Positions 38,401-45,723 of a DNA stretch of 64,000 nucleotides are shown one piece after another. The DNA is from Saccharicrinis sp965230625 (GTDB taxonomy: Bacteria; Bacteroidota; Bacteroidia; Bacteroidales; Marinilabiliaceae). A program made the translations under genes and the position numbers. Numbering within the stretch: position 1 is the stretch's first letter; each line of letters opens with the position of its first letter. The stretch lies in contig CBDDLL010000001.1 in assembly GCA_965230625.1 (NCBI GenBank), positions 4,340,001-4,404,000 of the forward strand, read 5' to 3'. The notes under the pieces are model-generated. The model did not search any database. It was not told where the DNA came from and saw nothing but the letters and a program-made list of their open reading frames with translations.

Positions 38401-38496
38401 AAACACTGGTTGTTGAGCAAATGAATTAGAAAAATTTAACAATAAGAAAAAGACAATAAAAGTAGCTTTTGCTTTAACTGTTGAAATTAGATTCAT
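35491..38496 (-). CDS. HTCS-like beta-propeller sensor fused to a chemotaxis (MCP) signalling domain
   Basis: The protein has 1001 residues from ATG 38494-38496; a second ATG 27 bases upstream is possible. A signal peptide ends near NSFAQQ. Residues about 30-640 are two-component-regulator propeller repeats (VWIGTQNSGLYKFNPTSINF; NIWIGTFDNGVIKFNPEMES; NIWIGSYGGLSKYNKR), then a Y_Y_Y domain (YEYMLEGFDNDWNETDASRR; YTLKLKASNCDEVW). A TM helix lies at about 718-742. Hybrid two-component systems with this ectodomain end in a histidine kinase and AraC output; here the cytoplasmic part is a coiled coil and an MCP signalling domain, with the hairpin tip KILALNASIEAVRAGQFGK then SFAVVAREVKNLSERS (about 875-905). 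There is no HAMP, no HisKA and no HATPase. It would couple glycan sensing to CheA/CheW. Confidence 0.92.
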   Translation of the reverse strand: MNLISTVKAKATFIVFFLLLNFSNSFAQQPVFRFEQITLEDGLSNNRIYDITQDNKGFLWIGTLDGLNRYDGYDFIVYRNDPENSLSLSNNRVTKIFEDLNGKFWLHGKNNGVNKFDPKSKIFKSYVNDPEDDNSIPGNEIFEFFTDDDSLFVIRTNGGYCTYNDSLNIFTKIKNRGSKVHHLTNNARKVLQNKLGNDIKIRTYFKDRSDNFWVAVSKKGLFRIDKKGKILDIFPEEMREEVVNVIYEDKAGIVWIGTQNSGLYKFNPTSINFQLYRKFVDDKVNLDGISVRGVTKDWDGNIWIGTFDNGVIKFNPEMESFENYRYNESNKRSILHDKVRSVYCDKEGNIWIGSYGGLSKYNKRTNDFETVSIVNESLSAREKRNYRAYDIIQDNQGNFWVANWEDLVKIDINTLEYVSYHRSKFDMDNIRSVFIDSENNIWIGAEFGGIRKIAIKDGELDLKSTKRIISELSSENVYDIFQDKNGIVWVGTFNGLNRIDQKNDEVRLLSTKNGLPSNMIYGLLQDNTGSLWITTSYGLAKMNIETEEISQFNVNHGLQDNEFTEGSRYINDSGEEIIIGGIKGINIFNPNEIEGNKIMPDLAFTKLRIFNKEVLPNKKINKHIVLSNSIEYTDLIELKRPDKIISFEFAALHFEDAKKNKYEYMLEGFDNDWNETDASRRFATYTNLSPGEYTLKLKASNCDEVWNKDYASISIEMLPAWWQTWFFRIFVVLLITGVTVFVFRIRTKALKRQQAILKEKVDQATLDLNKRNEKLEETRIKLAGIMDEVKSKLGKTSEELTEATNHQASTVEEMAASIQELASTVQQNASNSRDIFHKAQNVKSEASKSAETVQEAVSSIELVSQKNKYVSDIAEETKILALNASIEAVRAGQFGKSFAVVAREVKNLSERSQSIVNEIKKISKLGIDQSEEASIKINEILDFISEMVQLIEEITTSSQGQSEETERINVAINEISGKVSTTAQLAQELDHAINSLNIEDE

Positions 38497-38889
38497 TTTA
38501 TTTAATGATTTAATGTGTATCATATAAAATTAAGCATTTAACGTCTGAAATTAAAATGAGGTTACCATTTACACTTACATTTAATTGTAATTTAACAAAT
38601 AGATAGTTAAAATTTACTTGAATTATTATACATAATACTACATCTTAAAAAGATTATTTCATAAGAAAAGCATTGACGTAAGAGGATAAAACAATAATTT
38701 ATCAAAACATTATATTGTAAAAACCTTTGTGGATCAATCCTATATTTTACAAAAAAACTCTATCGGTTATATTCTTTTCAAATATCACATAATTAAATGA
38801 TTTTTTCTGTCATAGAGTAAATCATTTTTTCTAAATTAATTTAACCCAGAAATGTCATTAGACTATCTATTACATATTCAAACATCTTC
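38497..38889. other. First part of a roughly 790-bp repeat-containing gap
   Basis: This part is AT-rich and holds the upstream region of the propeller-MCP gene. I see no exact TAnnTTTG box on the minus strand and no credible frame. From 38890 onward the gap consists of structured repeats listed separately. Confidence 0.5.
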
Positions 38890-38965
38890 AAAATCAAATA
38901 TTTCATTGCATTTGTTTTCGTCAGCATAGCTTCAGCTATGATTCCTCACCCAAATACTTGATTTT
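38890..38965. repeat. REP-like nested inverted repeat
   Basis: Outer arms AAAATCAAATATTT (38890-38903) and AAATACTTGATTTT (38952-38965) match at 13 of 14 positions. An inner perfect hairpin CATAGC-TTCA-GCTATG (38925-38940) lies between them. The element could fold as DNA cruciform or RNA. No coding sense is seen. Confidence 0.6.
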
Positions 38966-38991
38966 ATTGCTGTTTGATTCTTCATTACAAT

Positions 38992-39019
38992 ACTCCAATG
39001 GCATATCTGGGTTTAATAT
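38992..39019. repeat. Dispersed repeat copy A
   Basis: ACTCCAATGG (38992-39001) and CTGGGTTTAATAT (39007-39019) recur as ACTCCAGTGG and CTGGGTATGATAT at 49313-49351, with a different spacing. It appears to be a decayed member of a dispersed non-coding family. Confidence 0.4.
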
Positions 39020-39122
39020 CCTCAATGAGGGTGTATATTTAATGAAGAAGGTAATATATTAACAACTCCAGCAGAATTGCAAACAATAAGTTTAACCTAT
39101 AATTAAAAAAACTGTATACTTA

Positions 39123-39282
39123 GAAACTGTTTAAGTTTTATCCTTCGGTTTATTTTGGCGACTTAAGCCCTCATATTTCTGCAAAATTTCTTTAAATAGC
39201 GATGCTATTCGCATCAATTTTGGCTCATCTGAGAACTTAATTCTCTCAAAATAACTCACAAAAACAAAATTTAAACAGTTTC
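39123..39282. mobile_element. MITE-like element, 160 bp, with terminal inverted repeats and TTA target duplication
   Basis: The terminal inverted repeats are GAAACTGTTTAAGTTTT (39123-39139) and its complement ending at 39282 (GAAACTGTTTAAATTTT on the minus strand), 16 of 17 identical. TTA flanks both sides (39120-39122 and 39283-39285), consistent with a 3-bp target duplication. The interior has short hairpins (GAGAA-cttaa-TTCTC; GCGA...TCGC) and no transposase. The right-hand TTA duplication is the stop codon of the adjacent histidine kinase gene. Confidence 0.7.
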
Positions 39283-40395
39283 TTAAATTATTAATCGTAC
39301 AAAAGCTCCTCCTGTTGTTTTATTTCCTGCGATAACCTTGCAATTATGAGAATCCATAATAAGTTTAACCAAATGTAATCCTAATCCAACATTTCTATCA
39401 ACAATTTTTCCTCCAAATCCAAAAGGTTTAAATATCGATTTAAGAACATTTTCTGGGAATCCATCTCCATTGTCAACTATTTCCATTACCGTATTCCCGT
39501 TTTTATTATAAATTGTTAAATCTACTTTGCTAGTATTATGTGAATGACGCAATATATTCTTAACAACTTCATCGATTACTCTATAAATTAGATTCTTATC
39601 AAAAAATACACTATTTACAGGTTTTGAACTTGTAAATTCGATTGAAATAGATTTTTTATTAAATTCTGCTTCATAAGCTTTAATAGTTTCATTAATAATA
39701 TCTTCAAGTTGAATTTTCTTTTTTATTATTGGATATCTTTTTGATCTAAGTTGTGTAACTAATAACGCTTTAAAGGAGAATTCTTCAAGCCTTTTTGCCG
39801 AAAGATCTAATAAATTGATATAACCACTTATATCTTCAGGTTCAGCATTTGATTTCATTAAGTATAAAATTCCTAATATTCCATTTAAAGGAGTTCTTAT
39901 TTCATGACTTAACATACTTAAAAATTCTCCTTTAGCAATATCCAGTACTTCTAATTCTTTATATGCTTCCCTAAGTTGATTAGTTCGTAACTCAACCAAT
40001 TCTTCAAGATTATCTTTATACCTTTTTAAATCGATATGGGTTTTTACTCTCGCCAATAATTCACTTTCATTAAATGGTTTTGTTATATAATCAACACCTC
40101 CCAAATTAAAACCTTTAGTTACACTCTCCACATCATTATTAGCAGTTATAAATATAATTGGTATGGCTGCTTTTAATGGCATTGCTTTAATTTTTGAACA
40201 AACGGTAAAGCCATCCATCTCAGGCATCATAACATCTAGCATTATCAAATCAAAATCTTCGTTTTCCAGCCAACATAAGGCCTCTTTACCACTGGAAGCA
40301 TATTCAATTTCGTATTGTGCAATAGATAAGGATGTTGCCAAAACCTGAATATTTCTCTTATTATCATCAACAATTAAGATTTTATTAGCAGCCAT
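39283..40395 (-). CDS. Receiver-histidine kinase (REC-HisKA-HATPase)
   Basis: The protein has 370 residues from ATG 40393-40395 (MAANKILIVDDNK); a GTG at 40411-40413 is an alternative overlapping the upstream stop. The N-terminal receiver (about 4-120) has an intact acidic pair and phosphoacceptor (FDLIMLDVMMPEMDGF) and Lys in YITKPF. A coiled coil leads to HisKA with the phosphorylatable His in MLSHEIRTPLNG (about residue 167). The ATPase domain has VDNGDGFPENVL and VGLGLHLVKLIMDSH. No membrane segment is present, so it is cytosolic. It follows the giant hybrid kinase by 7 bases and probably receives phosphate from it. Its stop codon lies in the flank of the MITE-like element. Confidence 0.94.
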   Translation of the reverse strand: MAANKILIVDDNKRNIQVLATSLSIAQYEIEYASSGKEALCWLENEDFDLIMLDVMMPEMDGFTVCSKIKAMPLKAAIPIIFITANNDVESVTKGFNLGGVDYITKPFNESELLARVKTHIDLKRYKDNLEELVELRTNQLREAYKELEVLDIAKGEFLSMLSHEIRTPLNGILGILYLMKSNAEPEDISGYINLLDLSAKRLEEFSFKALLVTQLRSKRYPIIKKKIQLEDIINETIKAYEAEFNKKSISIEFTSSKPVNSVFFDKNLIYRVIDEVVKNILRHSHNTSKVDLTIYNKNGNTVMEIVDNGDGFPENVLKSIFKPFGFGGKIVDRNVGLGLHLVKLIMDSHNCKVIAGNKTTGGAFVRLII

Positions 40396-40402
40396 AATAT
40401 TT

Positions 40403-43400
40403 TCATTTTTCACCTATTTTTTGCATAAAATCATTTAATGAATTAATCATCCTTTCTGTTTTCTCAATATTAAAGGAGGTCAATGAAGTAAGCAACTCGT
40501 TTCCAAAATATTTAAAGAATTCCACATCTTGGTTATCTCCAATATTTATAATTTGTCTAGCTATTTTTCTTATTACTTTATTGGACTTAAGCTTGGTAAT
40601 GGTTTCCAGCATTGGATTAATTTCATTCAACAATAAATCAATTACTTCCTTCGTTAAAGTAACACTTGCAAAGCCCAAACTATATTCATCTGTTTTTACT
40701 TTTGTACTTGTAGTAATTTTAGAATAAGGTAAGTATTTAATTAACACATCAACGATATCCATTAACTCAATTGGTTTTCTCAAAAACCTACTGAAACCTC
40801 TACTTTTAGGAATATTTTCAATTTCTGTAAGTATTGAAGCTGTAATTGCAATAACCGGAATACTTTTAAGTTCGTCATTTTCTCTTATACACTTAAGCGC
40901 CTCATAACCTCCCATTACCGGCATCCTCAAATCCATAAATACAATATCCGGTTTTTCAACTTTACACATATCCAAACCTTCTTGTCCATTAGCTGCCTCT
41001 AAGATTTCGAGATCGTAATCCAATAAATAGCTTTTCAATAACTTGCGATTACTTTCTATATCATCAACTATTAATACTTTCGATCCTTTAAATTGAATTT
41101 CTTCGGGCAAGTAATCATATTTTTTACTGGTATCGTATTCTCCTTCATAGATTTCTAACCTTCTTAATGTAAAAGAAAATGTACTTCCCTTGCCTATTTC
41201 GCTATCCAATAAAAGATTTCCACCTAGTAAGTTAACAAGCTTATTAGTTATAGCCAGACCTAAACCTGTTCCTCCATACTTTTTAGTGCTTTGTCCCTCT
41301 TTTTGGCTAAAAGCGTTAAAAATTTTTTCCTGATCTTCTTCTGCTATTCCTATTCCGGTATCAGTAACAGACAGTATAATATCAATTTTATTATTTGAAT
41401 TATTCATACAACGTACGGAGAGTCCTATTTTTCCCTTTTCAGTAAATTTTATGGCATTACTAATAAGGTTAATTAGTATTTGTTTTATACGGAGTTCATC
41501 AATTACTATATATTTTGGAATTTTTTTACATATAACTAATTCAAACTTCAAGTTTTTCTCCATTACTCTTAGTTCAAACAATGCCTTCATTTCCTTTAAT
41601 ATGTCGGCTAAATTTGTTGGTGCTGGCTGCAATTCAAGTTTTCCTGCTTCAATTTTTGATAAATCAAGAATATCATTTATTATATGTAACAATATTTTTC
41701 CACTGGAACGTATCGAATCTAAGTAGTCTTTCTGCACTGGATCTTTTACCTGCTTACTTAGTATGTGTGCAAAACCTATCACTGCATTCATTGGAGTTCG
41801 TATCTCATGACTCATATTCGCCAAAAATTCACTTTTTGCTCTATTGGCAATATCTGCAGTTTCTTTAGCAACTTTTAAATCATATTCAAGTTTTTTTCTT
41901 TTTGTAATATCTGTAACAACTGCCGCTAGTCTAAAAGGATCTCCTTTTTTATCTTTTATCACATAAAAGTTGAAATATATTGGAAATAAGTGTCCTTTAG
42001 CTGTTAATAATGAAACTTCACCTTGCCATTGGCCAGTTTTCATTACTTGACTTAATATTACTTTGTTTAAAAATTTAAGATTTTCTTTATTAAAATACTT
42101 AAATATTTTTTCATTATATGGAGTTTCCTTTTCGTCCAATAACTTATTTAACTGCTGATTATGATAAATTATACTACCATCCAACTCCGCCATACCAAAT
42201 CCTTCACCCGAAGCATCTGCAAACATTTTAAATAACCTAATTTCTTCTTCGGCTTTTTTTCGTTCGCTGATATTAACTATTATTCCTCTTAGTCCGGTTG
42301 TTTTTTTATTTTTAATAATAGGTGATGAATATATAAGAATGGGAACTTCCTTTCCTTTTTTTGTAATGAAAGTATATTCATTTGTACCTTCTAATTCGCC
42401 AAGAATTCTCCTTTGGAAATTTTTCTTTATTCTGCTGTGATCTTCAGGAGAGATGAGATTAAGTACATTTAATCCCTGTTCAATATCTTTTGGAGTATAC
42501 CCAGTAGATTCATATCCATAATTATTGGTATACGTAATATTTCCTTTTACATCGGTTTCAAATATTGCTTGAGGAAGTAGTTCGGATAATTCTCTAAATT
42601 TTGCTTCACTTTCTTTAAGTGCATTTTGTGTATTTTTCAAATCTGACAGGTCAAAACCAGTACCAACTGTATATGTTTTATCTTGTTGAAGAAAACGTTT
42701 ACCAGTTAAAAAATAAGGTATATGTTTTCCACTCTTACTAACAATATCTACTTCTAGTTCAGTGTATCCTTGTTCATTCGTTTCTTTTCTTCTTTCTATT
42801 AATGCTTTCATATCTTTTACTGATATTAGGTCATCTGAAATAATACCAGCAAGTTCTTTTTCTGAATATCCTGTCAAATCCAATAGATTCTTGTTCCATC
42901 GCACTATTCTTCGCTTTTCATCGGTAGTATAAAAAATACCTGGAATTGCATCTAATATTGATTCTGTAAAAAGTTTTTCCAGTTCTAGTTCTTTAGTTCT
43001 TTGCTTAACTCGCTCCTCAAGTTCTTTATTTAATTTTTGGATTTTACTTTCTGCTTTTTTTCGGTCTGTAATATCTCTTACAAACGCAGAAACCATAACT
43101 TCTCCATCTATTTGCATCACACTTATGCTAACTTCTAAATCTATTAAGGAACCATTTTTATGTTTATGTAATGTTTCGAAATGTGCCTTACCTGATTTAG
43201 CTAAATGTTGAATAAATTTTCCCATTTCTTCAGGAGAAATTTTAGCATCCATTTTGCGTATATTCATGGATAACAATTCTTCCCTTGAGTAACCTACCAA
43301 TTTACAGTAAGCCGGATTTACATCTCGTATATAACCTTCTTTATCGGCGTATATATATCCATCTTGCATAGTATCAAGGATTAATTGCCGACGATTGGAT

Positions 43401-45373
43401 TGCTTAAATATTTCTGCTTCGGCATTCTTCTTTTCAGTTATATCAACAGCAGTTCCAATTACTCGAACAAGCTCACCTACTTCATTAAAATAAGGTTGTA
43501 CTGTAGAATAAAATATTCCTAAAGATCCGTCAGGTTTATAAAACTCATGCTCAGCGCTTTCTTCTTTTCTTGTAGATTTTAGTTGTTCTAAAAGATTGAA
43601 TCTTTTTGTCTGCTCTTTTGTTGGATGAATGTAGAATTTTAAAATTGCATCCATTTGGGGTACAAAATCTTGTTTTTTCAGTCCAAAAATTTGATACATA
43701 CCATCTGACCACCACATTTTATCTCTATTCTTTTCCCAATCCCAGGCTCCAAATTTTCCAATCTTTTGAGCTACATTCAGTATCTCTTCATTTTTTTTAA
43801 GTGCAGCTTCTGCTTTACGCTGTTCTGTTATATTATTCGAAATAATCCAAATATTTTTTAGAATATTATCTTTTACAACTCCATACCAGGATTCTAACAA
43901 ATAGATTGTTTCTCCATTTTCTAATTTATCTACTTTTTCAACATTATGAAGAGAATAATTACTTTTAATAAATGTTAGGAAAATATTGTTAATTGTATTT
44001 TCTGCATTCAATTCATTATATTTTTTACCTATAACACTTTCCTTTCTTTTAAAACCATATGTTTCCCATAAAGCTTTATTTGCATCTACACATACAGATT
44101 CATATAACAATTCAACTTGTTTATCAGTAGGTATTTCAACATCAAATTCTGGAGATACTTCCCAATATGAAACTGCATCACTTGATGTATTAATAAAATC
44201 GGCGTAGTGCATTTGGGTTGTTCGTAATTGCTCTTCAACCTGTTTACGTTCGGTTATATCGCGGCAAGAATAAAGAACAGTTCCGCCTTTTATATTAACC
44301 TTCTTTATATTTAACAATATATCATGTTCGCAACCAGACTTATCTAATACAATTCGATCGATATTTTTTAGCTCTCCTTTCTCATTCAATTCTGATAAAC
44401 TAAAAAAATTTTCTCCCAAAATCTTTGATATATTACCCATTGCACTAACCTCATCCTTATCATAACCAAATAGTATATGAACATTAGTGCAGATATATTT
44501 AAACTTACCTAAGTTATCTGTTAGAAATACTGCATCGGAAATATTACTTAAGGTAATCCGATTAATTTCTTCAGATTCTCGTAACGCAATAGTAGTTCTT
44601 TTTAGTTCTGTAATATCTTCTAGAAATCCTACAAAGTAATTCGGTATATTCTTTTCTCCAGTTTCAACCAGAGTTACCGTTATCCTCCCCCAAACAATTT
44701 TACCATCTTTATGTACATATGGTTTATCTTTTACTAATGATTTTAACTTACCCTCAATTAAATATCGAATATCCAATTTATCTTCATCAATATAATCTGG
44801 GTGTGTAATATCCTCAATTGTTTTTCCTATAAGTTCTGAAGTATTATAACCTAAGAAATTGCATATTTTTTTATTTGCTTTTACTATTTTTCTTGTTTTA
44901 ATTTCGATATGAACTATCCCAATAGCTGCTTGTTTAAATGAACTGTCGAGCTGTTGTAATAATTCAACATTTACATTTTCCAGTTTTTTTTGAGAATTGT
45001 ATAAATTATAATGAACTTTTACTCTAGATAAAACTTCTTTTTTTTCGAAGGGTTTTGTAATATAGTCTGCACTACCTGTATCAAATGCAAGCGACTTGTT
45101 GAATTGCTCGATAAGTGTAACAATAAATAGAATTGGTATATTCTTTAACTTTTCTTTATCCTTAATTATTTTACATATTTCGTAACCATCTAATTCTGGT
45201 AAATACTCTTCTACTAATATTAATGATGGAGATTCTTTTTCAATAATTTCTATTGCCTGTAAACCATCCATTGCAAGTCGCACTTTATACCCTTCATGCT
45301 TAAGAATCTCCGACAATAATTTTAAATGCTCTTTATTATCATCTGCTATAAGTATACTTTTTTGATTATCCAT
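40403..45373 (-). CDS. Giant hybrid histidine kinase: REC, eight PAS domains, HisKA, HATPase, REC
   Basis: This 1656-residue cytosolic protein has no TM helix. Residues about 5-125 are a receiver in which the phosphoacceptor Asp is Glu55 (SLILVEEYLPELDGYE), although the DD pair, Thr and Lys (YITKPF) remain. I count eight consecutive PAS/PAC units from about 145 to 1165, each closing with a DITERKQ-type motif. HisKA has MSHEIRTPMNAVIGF (His near 1190). HATPase covers about 1300-1420 (NLISNAIKFTEKGK; YGGTGLGLAITNKL). A C-terminal receiver at about 1429-1550 has a normal Asp (DIVFMDLRMPVMGGYE), and a helical tail lacks an Hpt-type His. It would integrate many internal or redox/ligand cues. A REC-HK gene follows, but no DNA-binding response regulator is in the window. 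Confidence 0.95.
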   Translation of the reverse strand: MDNQKSILIADDNKEHLKLLSEILKHEGYKVRLAMDGLQAIEIIEKESPSLILVEEYLPELDGYEICKIIKDKEKLKNIPILFIVTLIEQFNKSLAFDTGSADYITKPFEKKEVLSRVKVHYNLYNSQKKLENVNVELLQQLDSSFKQAAIGIVHIEIKTRKIVKANKKICNFLGYNTSELIGKTIEDITHPDYIDEDKLDIRYLIEGKLKSLVKDKPYVHKDGKIVWGRITVTLVETGEKNIPNYFVGFLEDITELKRTTIALRESEEINRITLSNISDAVFLTDNLGKFKYICTNVHILFGYDKDEVSAMGNISKILGENFFSLSELNEKGELKNIDRIVLDKSGCEHDILLNIKKVNIKGGTVLYSCRDITERKQVEEQLRTTQMHYADFINTSSDAVSYWEVSPEFDVEIPTDKQVELLYESVCVDANKALWETYGFKRKESVIGKKYNELNAENTINNIFLTFIKSNYSLHNVEKVDKLENGETIYLLESWYGVVKDNILKNIWIISNNITEQRKAEAALKKNEEILNVAQKIGKFGAWDWEKNRDKMWWSDGMYQIFGLKKQDFVPQMDAILKFYIHPTKEQTKRFNLLEQLKSTRKEESAEHEFYKPDGSLGIFYSTVQPYFNEVGELVRVIGTAVDITEKKNAEAEIFKQSNRRQLILDTMQDGYIYADKEGYIRDVNPAYCKLVGYSREELLSMNIRKMDAKISPEEMGKFIQHLAKSGKAHFETLHKHKNGSLIDLEVSISVMQIDGEVMVSAFVRDITDRKKAESKIQKLNKELEERVKQRTKELELEKLFTESILDAIPGIFYTTDEKRRIVRWNKNLLDLTGYSEKELAGIISDDLISVKDMKALIERRKETNEQGYTELEVDIVSKSGKHIPYFLTGKRFLQQDKTYTVGTGFDLSDLKNTQNALKESEAKFRELSELLPQAIFETDVKGNITYTNNYGYESTGYTPKDIEQGLNVLNLISPEDHSRIKKNFQRRILGELEGTNEYTFITKKGKEVPILIYSSPIIKNKKTTGLRGIIVNISERKKAEEEIRLFKMFADASGEGFGMAELDGSIIYHNQQLNKLLDEKETPYNEKIFKYFNKENLKFLNKVILSQVMKTGQWQGEVSLLTAKGHLFPIYFNFYVIKDKKGDPFRLAAVVTDITKRKKLEYDLKVAKETADIANRAKSEFLANMSHEIRTPMNAVIGFAHILSKQVKDPVQKDYLDSIRSSGKILLHIINDILDLSKIEAGKLELQPAPTNLADILKEMKALFELRVMEKNLKFELVICKKIPKYIVIDELRIKQILINLISNAIKFTEKGKIGLSVRCMNNSNNKIDIILSVTDTGIGIAEEDQEKIFNAFSQKEGQSTKKYGGTGLGLAITNKLVNLLGGNLLLDSEIGKGSTFSFTLRRLEIYEGEYDTSKKYDYLPEEIQFKGSKVLIVDDIESNRKLLKSYLLDYDLEILEAANGQEGLDMCKVEKPDIVFMDLRMPVMGGYEALKCIRENDELKSIPVIAITASILTEIENIPKSRGFSRFLRKPIELMDIVDVLIKYLPYSKITTSTKVKTDEYSLGFASVTLTKEVIDLLLNEINPMLETITKLKSNKVIRKIARQIINIGDNQDVEFFKYFGNELLTSLTSFNIEKTERMINSLNDFMQKIGEK

Positions 45374-45668
45374 TGAATTACAGCTTATTTATTGTTCAAA
45401 TAATGGCAGTATATACTCAACTTATATTTTTAAAATTGATAAATGACTTCAGCAATATTTGGCTTTAATATGTTTTGTAAAATCATCCTATCTAATAGTT
45501 TTCTAGTCTTTATTCAAAGTTATAAGTTACTTAATTCTAACATATTTAACAATATGAGCACAAATTGATTTGGATCAGAAATTTAAAAAGAAGGCATAAG
45601 TGTTGTCGAGATGTCCTCTAACAACTTTTAAGGAAAATATTGTATTTACCGAATTTTGTATATAAAAA
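45374..45668. other. Intergenic region upstream of the giant kinase
   Basis: About 300 bases of AT-rich DNA carry the kinase promoter region. No exact TAnnTTTG box, repeat or frame was found. The sulfatase terminator follows at 45669-45700. Confidence 0.5.
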
Positions 45669-45700
45669 AAGACTGCCTCTTATACATTTAAGACAGTCTT
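45669..45700 (-). terminator. Terminator after the 45.7-47.2 kb sulfatase
   Basis: On the minus strand AAGACTGTCTTA pairs with TAAGAGGCAGTCTT (two unpaired bases, 6-base loop), then TTTTTTATA. It begins 24 bases after the stop. Confidence 0.8.
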
Positions 45701-45723
45701 ATTTATCTATTGTTAAGAATTAT

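Noticed and set aside
39123..39282. Complete insertion sequence with transposase
   Set aside because: The 160-base element is too short and has no coding frame, so only a MITE-like assignment is justified.
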